This document shows, piece after piece, positions 35,355-44,697 of a DNA stretch of 64,000 nt. This DNA is from Shewanella sp. UCD-KL12 (GTDB taxonomy: Bacteria > Pseudomonadota > Gammaproteobacteria > Enterobacterales > Shewanellaceae): NCBI RefSeq assembly GCF_001957125.1, contig NZ_MPHJ01000003.1, forward strand, positions 289,203 through 353,202. The letters are read 5' to 3'. How positions within the stretch are numbered: position 1 is the first letter of the stretch; every line of letters starts with the position of its first letter. Under the pieces are notes generated by a model. The model saw only the letters and a list, made by a program, of their open reading frames with translations, was not told the DNA's origin and searched no databases. The translations under genes and the position numbers were made by a program.

Positions 35355-35386
35355 TATGCCACTGAGTCAAATAACTCAGTGGCATA
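35355..35386 (-). terminator. hairpin after the TonB receptor gene
   Basis: Perfect 13-bp arms (TATGCCACTGAGT and its complement) around a 6-nt loop, 44 bp past the receptor stop codon. It probably attenuates transcription into the halogenase genes or stabilises the receptor mRNA. Confidence 0.6.
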
Positions 35387-35429
35387 GATTTAGTACTTAG
35401 TTATAAATATCTTATTTCGCTCTTACGGG

Positions 35430-38399
35430 TTAAAAAGTGTAGCGAGCACCTAAGCTATAGCGTGCGCCGCCTTGCTCAAGATTCCAAAGCTGAGCTTCAC
35501 TACGTGCGTGAGTGCGGTAACCTTCACCTGTGATATTGATGCCATCAAATGACACACTAAAGTTTTCAAACACCTCGTAAGAGATAGTCAAATCAACCTG
35601 CTGATGAGCTTCTGTAAATACAGGGTCTTGGCCATTAGTACCTGATAGGAACTCATCTCGCCAGTTGTAGGCGATACGTGTTTGGAAGCCATAGTTTTCA
35701 TACATCAAGACTAAGTTAGCTGTATCACTTAAACCAAACAATGCAAACTGAGACTCACTTGGGTCTGCAGTTATGTCATAGCCTACATCGCCGCTTACAG
35801 TGGTGTAGTTGGCTTGCGCACCGAAACCTGTATCTCCAAAGAAGTGTTGAATAGCAAGCTCGAAACCATTGATTTTAGCGTCTTGGTTGTTAACTGGCGC
35901 GCTGGTTTCAAAATCCATGAGTGGATCATCACTATTAGCGATACCTGTGTAGTTATTTTCAAACCATTCGTGGGTTTGTGAGCCATAAGCCACACCTAAG
36001 TCATTCGCTGCAACCATAGAGAATAGCGTAGTGTCGGTAACCGACTCACCTAAGGCTTCAAGGTCTGCAATGGCTTGAGCTGCTCTTGGTCCATTAGTGA
36101 TATCTCTTAAACCATATTGGCTCTTTACTTCAGGCTCATTACCTATGAAGTTGCTGACGCGCTTCTCGTAGTAACCGATAGAGGCGTAACTTGCATCGTC
36201 GAAATACCACTCGGTTGAAATATCAAAGTTATCAGATTCAAAAGGAACCAGTCCTGGGTTACCACTTGAGGCGCCGCCTGGTAGTGAACCCGCTAGAATA
36301 GTAGGTGCGGTGGGGCCGCCTAAGCCAATAACAGCTGCACTTAAGTCATTGTATGATGGGCGAGAGATTGTCTTACTGTATGAGAAGCGTGCCACGACAT
36401 CGTCAACGACTTCGATATCAAAATCTAAGTTTGGCAGTAGGTGGCTGTAACTTGAATCAATTGAGACAGGGTTACTGTTTGCAATTGAACCTTGTTGCAC
36501 AGAAAAGTCATTGTTACTGTCCCAGTGAACCCCAGTTGGAACGGCTGTGCTTGATGTTGAGGTGATATCGGTTTTTTCATATCTAAGGCCGACAACGACA
36601 TTGTATGGCATCTCGCCAAGCTCACCTGTAAGTTCAAGTTGCACGTAAGCTGCATTAATATCTTCTTCAATGAGGCTATCGGTTGACACTGAGTCAATGC
36701 CCGCAAAACCAAAGCCATACTTGTTTGCCGCCCAAGCACCTACTTCAGATGCACTGCCAGTAAAGCCTTGAGTCCAGCCTCCTGCAGTACTGTAGTCGTC
36801 AAACTCATCTGCATAATCAACTGGAGAAAGGAAACCATCAGGTAATTCACCTGGGTTTGAGATCCCCCAGCCACCCATCTCGTTCATCAAATCGCGTTGA
36901 ACAGTATGGCTAGACATTGAGCGGTGCTCGATACCAAAATCGATGCCGCCATTATCAAACTCATAGGCACCATCAAGGCGTATTTGAGTGATATCAGTTT
37001 CGTGAGAATACTCATCTCTATCTAACATGGATGTACCCACATCACCCGCATCAAGCATACCGTTAGGGTTCAAGCCTGGACGAGTCGAGTCATCAAAGTC
37101 TATCTGCATTAATGGTAGGCCGCCATTATAGATACCAGTTTGACCAGCCACTACGTTAGCGCCAAGGCCTACGTTGATCCAGCTACCGTAATCAGCATTT
37201 GGGCTACGTTCAGCTTTAGAGTCATGAGCATCCAAAGTCAGACTAAAGTCATCAGTGACATCGTAGCTTAGATTTAGGCCAATAGAGTTATTCTCATTTA
37301 ACGTATTACCTTCTTGGAGTGCGAGGCCTAGATCTCGCGGATCTTGCCAGCGTCTATCTTCACTGTGGATGATCGGTGTTTTGATCATCTCATCATCGAA
37401 GGTAAAGTCAGTTTTAAAAGAGTCCATCCAGATTGACTGCTCGGCTCTTTTTTCTAAGGTTTCTTGTCTTGAGTAGGTGTAATCTAAGGTCGCCGTGAAC
37501 GCGTCGACAGGTCTAAATTGGAGCGTAAGTTGAGCGTTATCACGGGTACGCTCTCTATCTGCTACTGAGTAGCGAATATCTGAGGGGAGGGCATGAAGCT
37601 GGCCCATAGCTGGTGGATTGTTTAGCACAATCTTATCACCATCTTGAGGCTCTGTAGGTGAGTTAGGTACAGTACCGTCCCATGCTGAAGTGCGCCAATC
37701 ATTAACAAATGCACCCACTGCTGCGTTATGACGTACTTGATGGCTGGCTGTTAGTGATGCACCAAACATCTCATTGTCATCTGTCCAGCTGATAAGGCCT
37801 GAAAGCTCAGGTGTTACATCATCACCCACTCGATTAGTGGTATCGTGTAGCGCTTTGGCACCAATGCTTACCTTTAAACCTGGGTTGTTGAGTGGTTTAT
37901 TGGTGACAATATTAATCGTACCGCCAATGCCGCCTGAAGCGATATTGGCTTTGCCTGTTTTATAAACTTCAACTGCACTGACACTCTCTGAAGCGAGGTT
38001 GGCAAAATCAAACGCACGGCTACTACCATCACCAGCAGCTGGCATAGCACGGCCGTTTAGTGTGACCATATTGTACTGAGGGCCAAAACCACGAATTGTC
38101 ACTTGGCTACCTTCGCCATTACTACGGTCAATAGCAACACCTGTGATACGTTGTAGAGACTCAGCTAAGTTAGAGTCTGGAAACTTACCGATATCTTCAG
38201 CAGTGATAGCGTCAACGACACCGGTAGCGCTTCTTTTAAGGTCGGTAGATTTAATCAAGCTGCCGCGAATACCTTTGACCGCAATGACTTCAATATCTTG
38301 ATCTTCTTCAGCGGCATACACAGGCGCAAGTGCAGTGGCACTTAAGGCTAGTGAAAGGCTTGTTGCTAATGCTGTTTTTTTAAATTTCTGTTGTTGCAT
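35430..38399 (-). CDS. TonB-dependent outer-membrane receptor
   Basis: A 989-residue exported beta-barrel: signal peptide to about residue 30 (ends PVYAAEE), a TonB-box-like IEVIAVKG, plug domain (about 40-170) with DIGKFPDSNLAESLQRITGVAI and IRGFGPQYNMVTLNGR, and a 22-strand barrel ending in ARYTF. This is the carbohydrate-type subfamily seen in Alteromonadales and Caulobacter. Context (GH1, GH3, sugar symporters) points to uptake of beta-glucosides or beta-gluco-oligosaccharides. Met3 of the longest frame is used as start because GGAG lies 6 nt before it. Two LacI operators upstream imply induction by the substrate. Confidence 0.9.
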   Translation of the reverse strand: MQQQKFKKTALATSLSLALSATALAPVYAAEEDQDIEVIAVKGIRGSLIKSTDLKRSATGVVDAITAEDIGKFPDSNLAESLQRITGVAIDRSNGEGSQVTIRGFGPQYNMVTLNGRAMPAAGDGSSRAFDFANLASESVSAVEVYKTGKANIASGGIGGTINIVTNKPLNNPGLKVSIGAKALHDTTNRVGDDVTPELSGLISWTDDNEMFGASLTASHQVRHNAAVGAFVNDWRTSAWDGTVPNSPTEPQDGDKIVLNNPPAMGQLHALPSDIRYSVADRERTRDNAQLTLQFRPVDAFTATLDYTYSRQETLEKRAEQSIWMDSFKTDFTFDDEMIKTPIIHSEDRRWQDPRDLGLALQEGNTLNENNSIGLNLSYDVTDDFSLTLDAHDSKAERSPNADYGSWINVGLGANVVAGQTGIYNGGLPLMQIDFDDSTRPGLNPNGMLDAGDVGTSMLDRDEYSHETDITQIRLDGAYEFDNGGIDFGIEHRSMSSHTVQRDLMNEMGGWGISNPGELPDGFLSPVDYADEFDDYSTAGGWTQGFTGSASEVGAWAANKYGFGFAGIDSVSTDSLIEEDINAAYVQLELTGELGEMPYNVVVGLRYEKTDITSTSSTAVPTGVHWDSNNDFSVQQGSIANSNPVSIDSSYSHLLPNLDFDIEVVDDVVARFSYSKTISRPSYNDLSAAVIGLGGPTAPTILAGSLPGGASSGNPGLVPFESDNFDISTEWYFDDASYASIGYYEKRVSNFIGNEPEVKSQYGLRDITNGPRAAQAIADLEALGESVTDTTLFSMVAANDLGVAYGSQTHEWFENNYTGIANSDDPLMDFETSAPVNNQDAKINGFELAIQHFFGDTGFGAQANYTTVSGDVGYDITADPSESQFALFGLSDTANLVLMYENYGFQTRIAYNWRDEFLSGTNGQDPVFTEAHQQVDLTISYEVFENFSVSFDGINITGEGYRTHARSEAQLWNLEQGGARYSLGARYTF

Positions 38400-38463
38400 T
38401 TCCATCTCCCCCCGGAAACATTCAATCGTAATTTTGTAAGTTAATCTAATATTGCAAACCCGA

Positions 38464-38477
38464 TGTAAGCGCTTTCA
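38464..38477. promoter_or_regulatory. LacI-type operator, TonB receptor promoter (proximal)
   Basis: TGTAAGCGCTTTCA, differing at one base from the perfect palindrome 56 bp away. It lies 65 bp before the receptor start codon. Confidence 0.75.
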
Positions 38478-38519
38478 AAACAGCTTAAAAAAATAAAGCA
38501 AGCTCTAGGAATTCAAATT

Positions 38520-38533
38520 TGTAAGCGCTTACA
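38520..38533. promoter_or_regulatory. LacI-type operator, TonB receptor promoter (distal)
   Basis: TGTAAGCGCTTACA, a perfect 14-bp palindrome with the CG centre typical of LacI-family sites. The rest of the gap up to 38951 shows no gene or repeat that I can support. Confidence 0.8.
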
Positions 38534-38951
38534 CAAAACTAGGTCAATTAATAATCGCAGTCAACATAAATATTACTTTATTTTAACAAGTGTTGTTTTA
38601 CAAGAGAAGTTAAATTTTGTATCGTACTGATTTATTAGAGGTTTGGTTTGTGTTGTTCGTCATGGAGACTTGTAATAATTTAGCGGTAAATACTAAAAAA
38701 TGAGTCAGATGTACGTTTATTGTTGGCGTTTTATCGGGCTGAAGATAGATCTTGGGCTGATACTGGCTAAATGACGGACGATTAACAATTTGAGGATAAC
38801 GAATACTCACTCAATTGAAACCTGCTCTTATTGGGGCTTCTGGATTGCTATAGGCTAGAAATGTCTGGAGGATGTTGGCTGAGCGCTCAAGGGGGTTAGG
38901 TAGGTCACTGCGCTATATTTTACTGGCATATTTCACTGGATATGGTATGCA

Positions 38952-38981
38952 GGTATAGCCGATATCGACACCGACTATACC
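38952..38981 (-). terminator. hairpin after the LacI gene
   Basis: GGTATAG and CTATACC ends with further G-T tolerant pairing inside make a 30-nt near-palindrome 15 bp beyond the regulator stop codon. No T run follows. Confidence 0.45.
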
Positions 38982-38995
38982 CATGACAAGTCTTG

Positions 38996-39994
38996 CTATA
39001 TTTTGCTGATTGAGTCTCTATGGACAACAGCTGGTTCGAACATGTTTTTAATTTCGAGCGGCTTGTTCTGGTATGTGTTTTTTAAGATCCAGCGGGCTGC
39101 CATATGGCCCATCTCACCAATAGGATAGTCTATTGTGGTTAGCTTGGGGTGAATGTAGTTCGCTAAGATAATATTATCGAAACCTATGATTGAAACTTTG
39201 GAAGGGATATCTACCTGCATCTGCCGGGCTGCGTCCATCGCACCTGCTGCCATCTCATCATTGGCACAGATCAACGCCGTAAAGTTCACCTTTGCTTGCA
39301 TCAGCACATTGAAGCCCTCACTGCCGCCTGTTTCTAAGTAATCTCCTTCGAAAACCAGTGCGGGATTATAGGTTAATCCCGCTTCTCTAATTGCTTGCTT
39401 GTGGCCTGCTAGTCGAGCTTGAGTATCGACTTTCCAAGCCGGACCTGAAATATAGGCCAGCTCTTTATGTCCTGTATCTAGCATCGCTTTGGTTGCTAAG
39501 TAACCACCGAGCTGATTGTCTAAGTAGATACAGGAATCTTTGAGTTCGGGGATATAGCGGTTAATAAGTACAATAGGAGTGGCACCTTTACTGAGCTTAA
39601 TTAGGTACTCATCAGATACAGCTTCTACATGTAAAATAAGGGCGTCACAACGACGATCAATAAGAAACTCAATCCCCTCTTTTTCGCTCTGTTCATCACT
39701 GTGGCCTGCTGCAATGATGACATGTTTTTTTGATGTTCTAAGCTCGGCTTCAATTCCACTCATCATGGCACCATAGAAGGGGCCGTGAAGTTCTGAAACA
39801 AGAACACCCACACTGTTTGAGCGATTTGAGGCGAGAGATTGCGCGATAGAGTTTGGCCTGTAACCGAGCTCTTCCATGGCATCGAGCACTTTCTTTTCAG
39901 TTTTTTCGCTCACTTTCGTGTTCTTGTTCATCACTCTGGATACTGTCGCTAACGACACTCCAGCTAGCACAGAGACATCATAAATAGTTGCCAT
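38996..39994 (-). CDS. LacI-family transcriptional regulator of the beta-glucoside locus
   Basis: A 332-residue repressor: N-terminal helix-turn-helix (TIYDVSVLAGVSLATVSRVMN), hinge helix (YRPNSIAQSLAS) and a periplasmic-binding-type effector domain (60-330). It is the last gene of the GH1-symporter operon. Four operators in the window fit the TGTAAGCGCTTACA consensus expected for this family and lie before the receptor and in the divergent GH1/GluP region. The likely effector is a beta-glucoside or glucose, as reconstructed for the Bgl-type regulons of Shewanella (from memory). AAGGA precedes the ATG. Confidence 0.9.
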   Translation of the reverse strand: MATIYDVSVLAGVSLATVSRVMNKNTKVSEKTEKKVLDAMEELGYRPNSIAQSLASNRSNSVGVLVSELHGPFYGAMMSGIEAELRTSKKHVIIAAGHSDEQSEKEGIEFLIDRRCDALILHVEAVSDEYLIKLSKGATPIVLINRYIPELKDSCIYLDNQLGGYLATKAMLDTGHKELAYISGPAWKVDTQARLAGHKQAIREAGLTYNPALVFEGDYLETGGSEGFNVLMQAKVNFTALICANDEMAAGAMDAARQMQVDIPSKVSIIGFDNIILANYIHPKLTTIDYPIGEMGHMAARWILKNTYQNKPLEIKNMFEPAVVHRDSISKI

Positions 39995-40122
39995 ACTTTT
40001 CCTTATTGTGCTTATATCGATTGCTATTACGTATGAATCGTTGTCGCTATCTTATTCTTTACGCTATAAATTTACCAAAGCTTTTAACTATTTTTATTAC
40101 CAAATAGCCATATATTGTAACC

Positions 40123-41472
40123 TTAATTGCATTCTCCTATTGGCTTATTGGTCTCTTCGTCGAGTGCTCGGCGGATCTGTTCGACTTTATTATCGTCGAG
40201 CTTATAGCTGAACATGATCGCTGCAACAACCAGTGAACCTAGTGCAGGGTAGAGGGTAAATGAGAGCAATATGCCAGTTTGAGTGGCGGCAGTTTGTACG
40301 ACATCGGCTTGATAATCGTAATAGGCGAGTGCCCAGCCAGCTAATGCGCCACCGAGCGCAATACCTAACTTGATAAAAAATATCACAGTTGCATATACGA
40401 CCCCAGCAATACGCGTCCCCGTCTTCCATTGGCCGTAATCAATGCTATCAGCCATTTTGGCCCAGAGTAGGGGAGTGGCCATATCGAGTGTAAACTTCCA
40501 AAGAAAAAAAGCGCTAAAGGCGAATACTAGTTGCTCCTTCTCTATGAAATAGCCTATTGCACAGAATATAGCTGCTATCAGCTGTAGGCTGATATAGGCT
40601 TTGATTTTACAAAAATGTTTAGCGATTAGCTGAGCCATGGCGCAGCCCAACATACTGCCTAGCATACCTATGGTCATAAAAGCGGTGATCAGATCTTCCC
40701 TTCCAAGCAGGTATTTTACGTAGTAGACAGCGAGCGTCATTTTAAAAACTTGCCCAGTAAGAAGAAATAAGCCTGCGACACATAAGATACGAGCCTGATC
40801 GTTATGCCAAAATGTTTCGAAGGCTGTTTTAAAGCTTAATTGTTGATGTTTTACAGCTTTGACTCTCTCTTTAGTTCCGGCAAAACAGATTAAAAACAGT
40901 AAGACACCAAAGCTACTCATCAAGAGCATAGTCAGCTGGTAGCCCTTTGCATCATCTCCATCTCCGAGCCATTCAACTAAAGGTAAGGTAAATGCTGCGA
41001 CGAGCACACCGCCAAACATGGCGAGTACGAACCGAAAGGACTGTACTGACACTCGCTGTTTAGGATCGCTTGTGAGCACGGCACCTAAAGCACAATAGGG
41101 AATATTGATGGCGGTATAACAGACCATAAGCAAGGTATAAGTAATAAACGCATAGATGAGTTTATTAGTGTCGCTCAGTTCTGGTGAGGTGAAGGCTAAA
41201 ACACTTATCACGCCAAATGGCAGTGCTAAGTAGAGAAGGTAGGGGCGGAACTGCCCCCATCTGCTGCTGGTTCTATCTGTGAGTGCGCCCATTATCGGAT
41301 CGTTTATGGCATCAAAGACACGGACAATTAAAAACATGGTGCCGACAGCGGCCGGAGATAGGCCTACGATATCCGTATAATAGAGCAGGAGAAACATCAT
41401 AACGGTTTGAAATATGATGTTACTGGCCGTATCTCCAAGGCCGTAAGCCACCTTTTCCTTAATCGAGATCAT
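40123..41472 (-). CDS. GPH-family sugar:cation symporter (MelB-like)
   Basis: A 449-residue inner-membrane carrier with 12 expected helices, the GPH start KEKVAYGLGDTASNIIFQT and the loop motif NDPIMGALTDRTSSRWGQFRPYLL (residues about 57-80), whose Asp residues bind the coupling cation in MelB. It probably imports beta-glucosides for the cytoplasmic GH1 enzyme. It lies 29 bp after a larger paralogue and before the LacI gene. Confidence 0.88.
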   Translation of the reverse strand: MISIKEKVAYGLGDTASNIIFQTVMMFLLLYYTDIVGLSPAAVGTMFLIVRVFDAINDPIMGALTDRTSSRWGQFRPYLLYLALPFGVISVLAFTSPELSDTNKLIYAFITYTLLMVCYTAINIPYCALGAVLTSDPKQRVSVQSFRFVLAMFGGVLVAAFTLPLVEWLGDGDDAKGYQLTMLLMSSFGVLLFLICFAGTKERVKAVKHQQLSFKTAFETFWHNDQARILCVAGLFLLTGQVFKMTLAVYYVKYLLGREDLITAFMTIGMLGSMLGCAMAQLIAKHFCKIKAYISLQLIAAIFCAIGYFIEKEQLVFAFSAFFLWKFTLDMATPLLWAKMADSIDYGQWKTGTRIAGVVYATVIFFIKLGIALGGALAGWALAYYDYQADVVQTAATQTGILLSFTLYPALGSLVVAAIMFSYKLDDNKVEQIRRALDEETNKPIGECN

Positions 41473-41501
41473 ATAGAGGTGTTATCCTAGTTATCATTAG
41501 A

Positions 41502-43037
41502 TTAAGCCATGGCTAAGTCGCCCCTACGTTTTGCAAGCTCCTCACCTATGTGTTGGTTTTGTTTGCAACCAAGTGGGTAAAACAGCATTAAGATAACCCC
41601 AGCAAAGGCAAAACTTGCCGGTATCCAACTCATTAACAGTTGCATACCCGGTAACGAAGCTTCAATTGTCGAACTATCCATGCCATCGTATCCGTAGCCT
41701 GCGAGTACAACTAACACCAATGCTCCGGCGAACCCGCCACCCGTTTTTTGTACAAAGGTTCCCGCAGAATAGATGAGGCCTGTTGCTCGGCGACCATTTT
41801 TCCATTCGGAATAATCAGCTGAATCACCCAGCATAGAGAAAAATAGGGTTGGCATCATGGCTGCAAAAAATTCGGCAGAGCAACCCAAAATGAAAATAGC
41901 AGAAATGTTGCCATTAGGTACCCAGTAGAAAGCCGCGGTTAATAGCCCGCTTAACAGCAGTGATATGATAAACAGCTTTTGTTTACCCCACTTTCTAGCG
42001 AGGTAACCGGTAGAGAGTGCACCGAGTATCGATACGATAAGCAGGGCGATAAAGTACTTGCCAGCCATCAGTTCATCACCTACCTGATATTTAAAGTAGT
42101 AGGCAATGACACCATATTTAATGCCATTGAACATCATGGTGAGAAACCCCATTCCAAGTAAGATCAACCAAGGCTTGTTGGTGAGAAGATCGATCATATC
42201 TCTTTGGGTTCTGGATATCTTATCTGTGTCTTGATTGATGAGCCTTTTGATGACGAGCCACATGAGTGCCATGACAATGACAAAGAAAATACCGCTATAT
42301 AAATTACGGTAGTAAAAGAAGAGTGTCGTTGCCAGCAATGGCAAAATAATGAAAGGTAAGTTTTTACTGAGATCCCTAAGCTCAGTGGAAAGCTTACTTG
42401 ATTCATCTATTGCAGGAGTGACTCTTTCTTTAGTCGTTATGAAAGTGATAACCATTAACGTCATTAGAATAACGGCAAATAAGTACATGGTGTGCTGATA
42501 GCCTTTAGCGTCATCACCAGCGCCAAACAAGGCCACTAGATCTGGTAAAAAACCCATAACTAAAAGCCCGCCGCCAAACGCGCCTGCAAATCTAAACCCA
42601 GAAAGGCTAGTTCGTTCAGTGTCACTGGGCGTCATGACCCCCATTAATGCAGAGTAGGGCACATTATTGAATGTGTAGGCTAGGGTTAGACCTATGTAGG
42701 TAACATAGGCATAGATAAGTTTATTTTGGTCGCTTAAATCAGGCGTGCTGAAACATAGCACCATGAAGAGGGCGAGAAAGGGGGTTGACCAGAGGATCCA
42801 AGGGCGAAACTTCCCCCAGCGGGTTGATGTCCTATCGGCAACCATTCCCATAATGATGTCAGTGACGCCATCAGATAAGCGGACAACGAGAAACAGCAAG
42901 GCCGCAGCGCTGGCCGTTAACCCAAAGGTGTCTGTGTAAAATACAGCTAGGTAAGCCAAGGCGCCACGCCAAACTAAGTTGGCTGCAGCGTCTCCCATGG
43001 CATAACCCAATTTCTCTTTAACTGAGAGTTTAGACAT
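41502..43037 (-). CDS. GPH-family sugar symporter with a two-helix insertion
   Basis: A 511-residue paralogue of the neighbouring carrier (GYAMGDAAANLVWRG start; SDGVTDIIMGMVADRTSTRWGKF loop). Aligned by eye with the 449-aa protein it carries about 65 extra residues at 211-280, in the central loop after TTKERV. The extra stretch holds two hydrophobic segments (about 228-244 and 249-265), which would give 14 helices. Start 43037 (ATG) is used because GGAG lies 6 nt before it; the frame extends four codons to a GTG. It probably shares the substrate class of its neighbour. Confidence 0.87.
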   Translation of the reverse strand: MSKLSVKEKLGYAMGDAAANLVWRGALAYLAVFYTDTFGLTASAAALLFLVVRLSDGVTDIIMGMVADRTSTRWGKFRPWILWSTPFLALFMVLCFSTPDLSDQNKLIYAYVTYIGLTLAYTFNNVPYSALMGVMTPSDTERTSLSGFRFAGAFGGGLLVMGFLPDLVALFGAGDDAKGYQHTMYLFAVILMTLMVITFITTKERVTPAIDESSKLSTELRDLSKNLPFIILPLLATTLFFYYRNLYSGIFFVIVMALMWLVIKRLINQDTDKISRTQRDMIDLLTNKPWLILLGMGFLTMMFNGIKYGVIAYYFKYQVGDELMAGKYFIALLIVSILGALSTGYLARKWGKQKLFIISLLLSGLLTAAFYWVPNGNISAIFILGCSAEFFAAMMPTLFFSMLGDSADYSEWKNGRRATGLIYSAGTFVQKTGGGFAGALVLVVLAGYGYDGMDSSTIEASLPGMQLLMSWIPASFAFAGVILMLFYPLGCKQNQHIGEELAKRRGDLAMA

Positions 43038-43061
43038 TACTCGCTCCACGATTTTTTATTA

Positions 43062-44393
43062 TTATTTTCGGTTGCTTATAAGTGTTTTATACGCCATCCC
43101 ACTGGTTTTTAGCGTTCTTTGTTGTGTTTCATAATCGACATAAACGATGCCGAATCGTTTCAGGTAGCCTTCTGCCCACTCGAAGTTATCCATTAAGCTC
43201 CAAGCAAAATATCCCCGTATATCGACACCTTGTTCGATGGCAAAGCTAACGGCTTTGAGGTGTTCCTGATAGTAGTCTACTCTACCAAAATCTTTTACTT
43301 CACCATCAATAAGCTTATCAGCCATTGCTGCACCATTCTCCGTTATATAGATAGGAGGCAGCTTGTATAAAGCATTCAGTGAGGTGAGTAGTTCTGTTAA
43401 TCCTTGGGGATAGATCTCCCAACCGATATCGGTATGTAAAGCCGTATCGTTTGCTACTTCCTCAAAAATTGTTTGCGCATTAGCCTGATAGATAAGGCGT
43501 GTGTAATAGTTTACCCCAAGAAAATCGATGGGCTGGGAGATGATATCGAGATCGCCATCATGAATGTCAGGTCTAACATCCTCAGGAAGAGACTTGAGCA
43601 GTTCTGGATAGGCTCCGTCCATAATCGGTTTAATATACCACTGGTTCATATAATCATCGGCGTGCTTAGTCGCCGCTACATCGTCAGCGGATCCACTGTG
43701 TGAATAGCATGGCGTAAAGTTGAGAACGATTCCATTATCTGAGTTCGGGCTATTTTTTTGTAACACTTTCATGGCTAAGCCGTGAGCTAAAAGCAGGTGA
43801 TGTGCTGCGGTTCTACCCTGTTTAGCGCCAGAAATTCCAGGAGCATGGATACCCACTTCATAACCTAAATAGGCACTACAGAAAGGTTCATTTAATGTAG
43901 CATATGACGCCACTCTGTCGCCAAATGCTTGAGATATCTTGTCAGCGTAATCACTAAACAAGTATGGCGTGGCACGATTTAACCAGCCACCGTTATCCTC
44001 AATATGTTGGGGAAGGTCCCAATGATATAAGGTGACAAAGGCTTTTATATTAAACTGCTTGAGCTTATCTAACAGTTTAATGTAAAAGTTGACTCCCTCA
44101 CTGTTCAAGCTGCCATCTTGGTTTATGACTCGCCCCCATGAGATTGATAATCGGTAGGCATCGACGTTTAAGCTATTGATTAAGTCGAGATCCTTATCCC
44201 AGAGATTGACATGATCGCAAGCTGTTAATCCATCAGACTGATCGGCAATAGCGCCAGGTTTTTTACAAAAATTATCCCAGATATTTGGAAGTCGATTAGT
44301 GGCACTTCCCTCAATTTGAAATGAAGCTGTCGCGACCCCGTAAGTAAACTGGGGCGATAGCATTACAGAGTCTTTTGGTAGTTGTATTTTCAT
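43062..44393 (-). CDS. GH1 beta-glucosidase
   Basis: A 443-residue cytoplasmic beta-glucosidase (no signal peptide) hydrolysing imported beta-glucosides or cellobiose-like disaccharides. The family-1 acid/base is Glu169 in TLNEP and the nucleophile is Glu352 in ITENG; FTYGVATASFQIEG at the N-terminus and the FAWSLMDNFEWAEGY block near the C-terminus are conserved. Start ATG 44393 gives MKIQLPKDSVMLSP; an in-frame ATG five codons earlier is possible and neither has a clear ribosome site. It is the first gene of an operon with both GPH carriers and the LacI gene. Confidence 0.93.
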   Translation of the reverse strand: MKIQLPKDSVMLSPQFTYGVATASFQIEGSATNRLPNIWDNFCKKPGAIADQSDGLTACDHVNLWDKDLDLINSLNVDAYRLSISWGRVINQDGSLNSEGVNFYIKLLDKLKQFNIKAFVTLYHWDLPQHIEDNGGWLNRATPYLFSDYADKISQAFGDRVASYATLNEPFCSAYLGYEVGIHAPGISGAKQGRTAAHHLLLAHGLAMKVLQKNSPNSDNGIVLNFTPCYSHSGSADDVAATKHADDYMNQWYIKPIMDGAYPELLKSLPEDVRPDIHDGDLDIISQPIDFLGVNYYTRLIYQANAQTIFEEVANDTALHTDIGWEIYPQGLTELLTSLNALYKLPPIYITENGAAMADKLIDGEVKDFGRVDYYQEHLKAVSFAIEQGVDIRGYFAWSLMDNFEWAEGYLKRFGIVYVDYETQQRTLKTSGMAYKTLISNRK

Positions 44394-44477
44394 CACAGTT
44401 ATCAACATTTAGTTAATTTATCAGTAATGCAGTAGTTAATCACTGCGGCGTGTAATGCGTATCTGCATACTCATATT

Positions 44478-44491
44478 TGGAAGCGCTTACA
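44478..44491. promoter_or_regulatory. LacI-type operator, GH1 side of divergent promoter region
   Basis: TGGAAGCGCTTACA, 12-13 of 14 positions as in the palindromic site at 38520. It lies 85 bp before the GH1 start. Confidence 0.7.
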
Positions 44492-44535
44492 TCGCGACTT
44501 AAAAAAATTGCTATTCGTTACGAGTGTGTTATAAA

Positions 44536-44549
44536 TGAAAGCGCTTACA
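44536..44549. promoter_or_regulatory. LacI-type operator, transporter side of divergent promoter region
   Basis: TGAAAGCGCTTACA, spaced 58 bp from the previous site, almost the same spacing as the receptor pair (56 bp). The equal spacing suggests cooperative or looped binding by repressor dimers on one helix face. Confidence 0.7.
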
Positions 44550-44697
44550 TCAAACATAGAGCTTTAAATGTTAAAGATCAATAGATTTATTTAACAGGTT
44601 TATCAGTTGTAACTGGCGGCGGTGATGGTATGTGAGCACTGTAAAGCTGAAACAGATACTCGATGACGGGTAAAACTAATAATTATAAGGATGATTT

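Noticed and set aside
38610..38810. Small reverse-strand frame upstream of the TonB receptor gene
   Set aside because: No ribosome site, no family resemblance and position in a regulatory gap.
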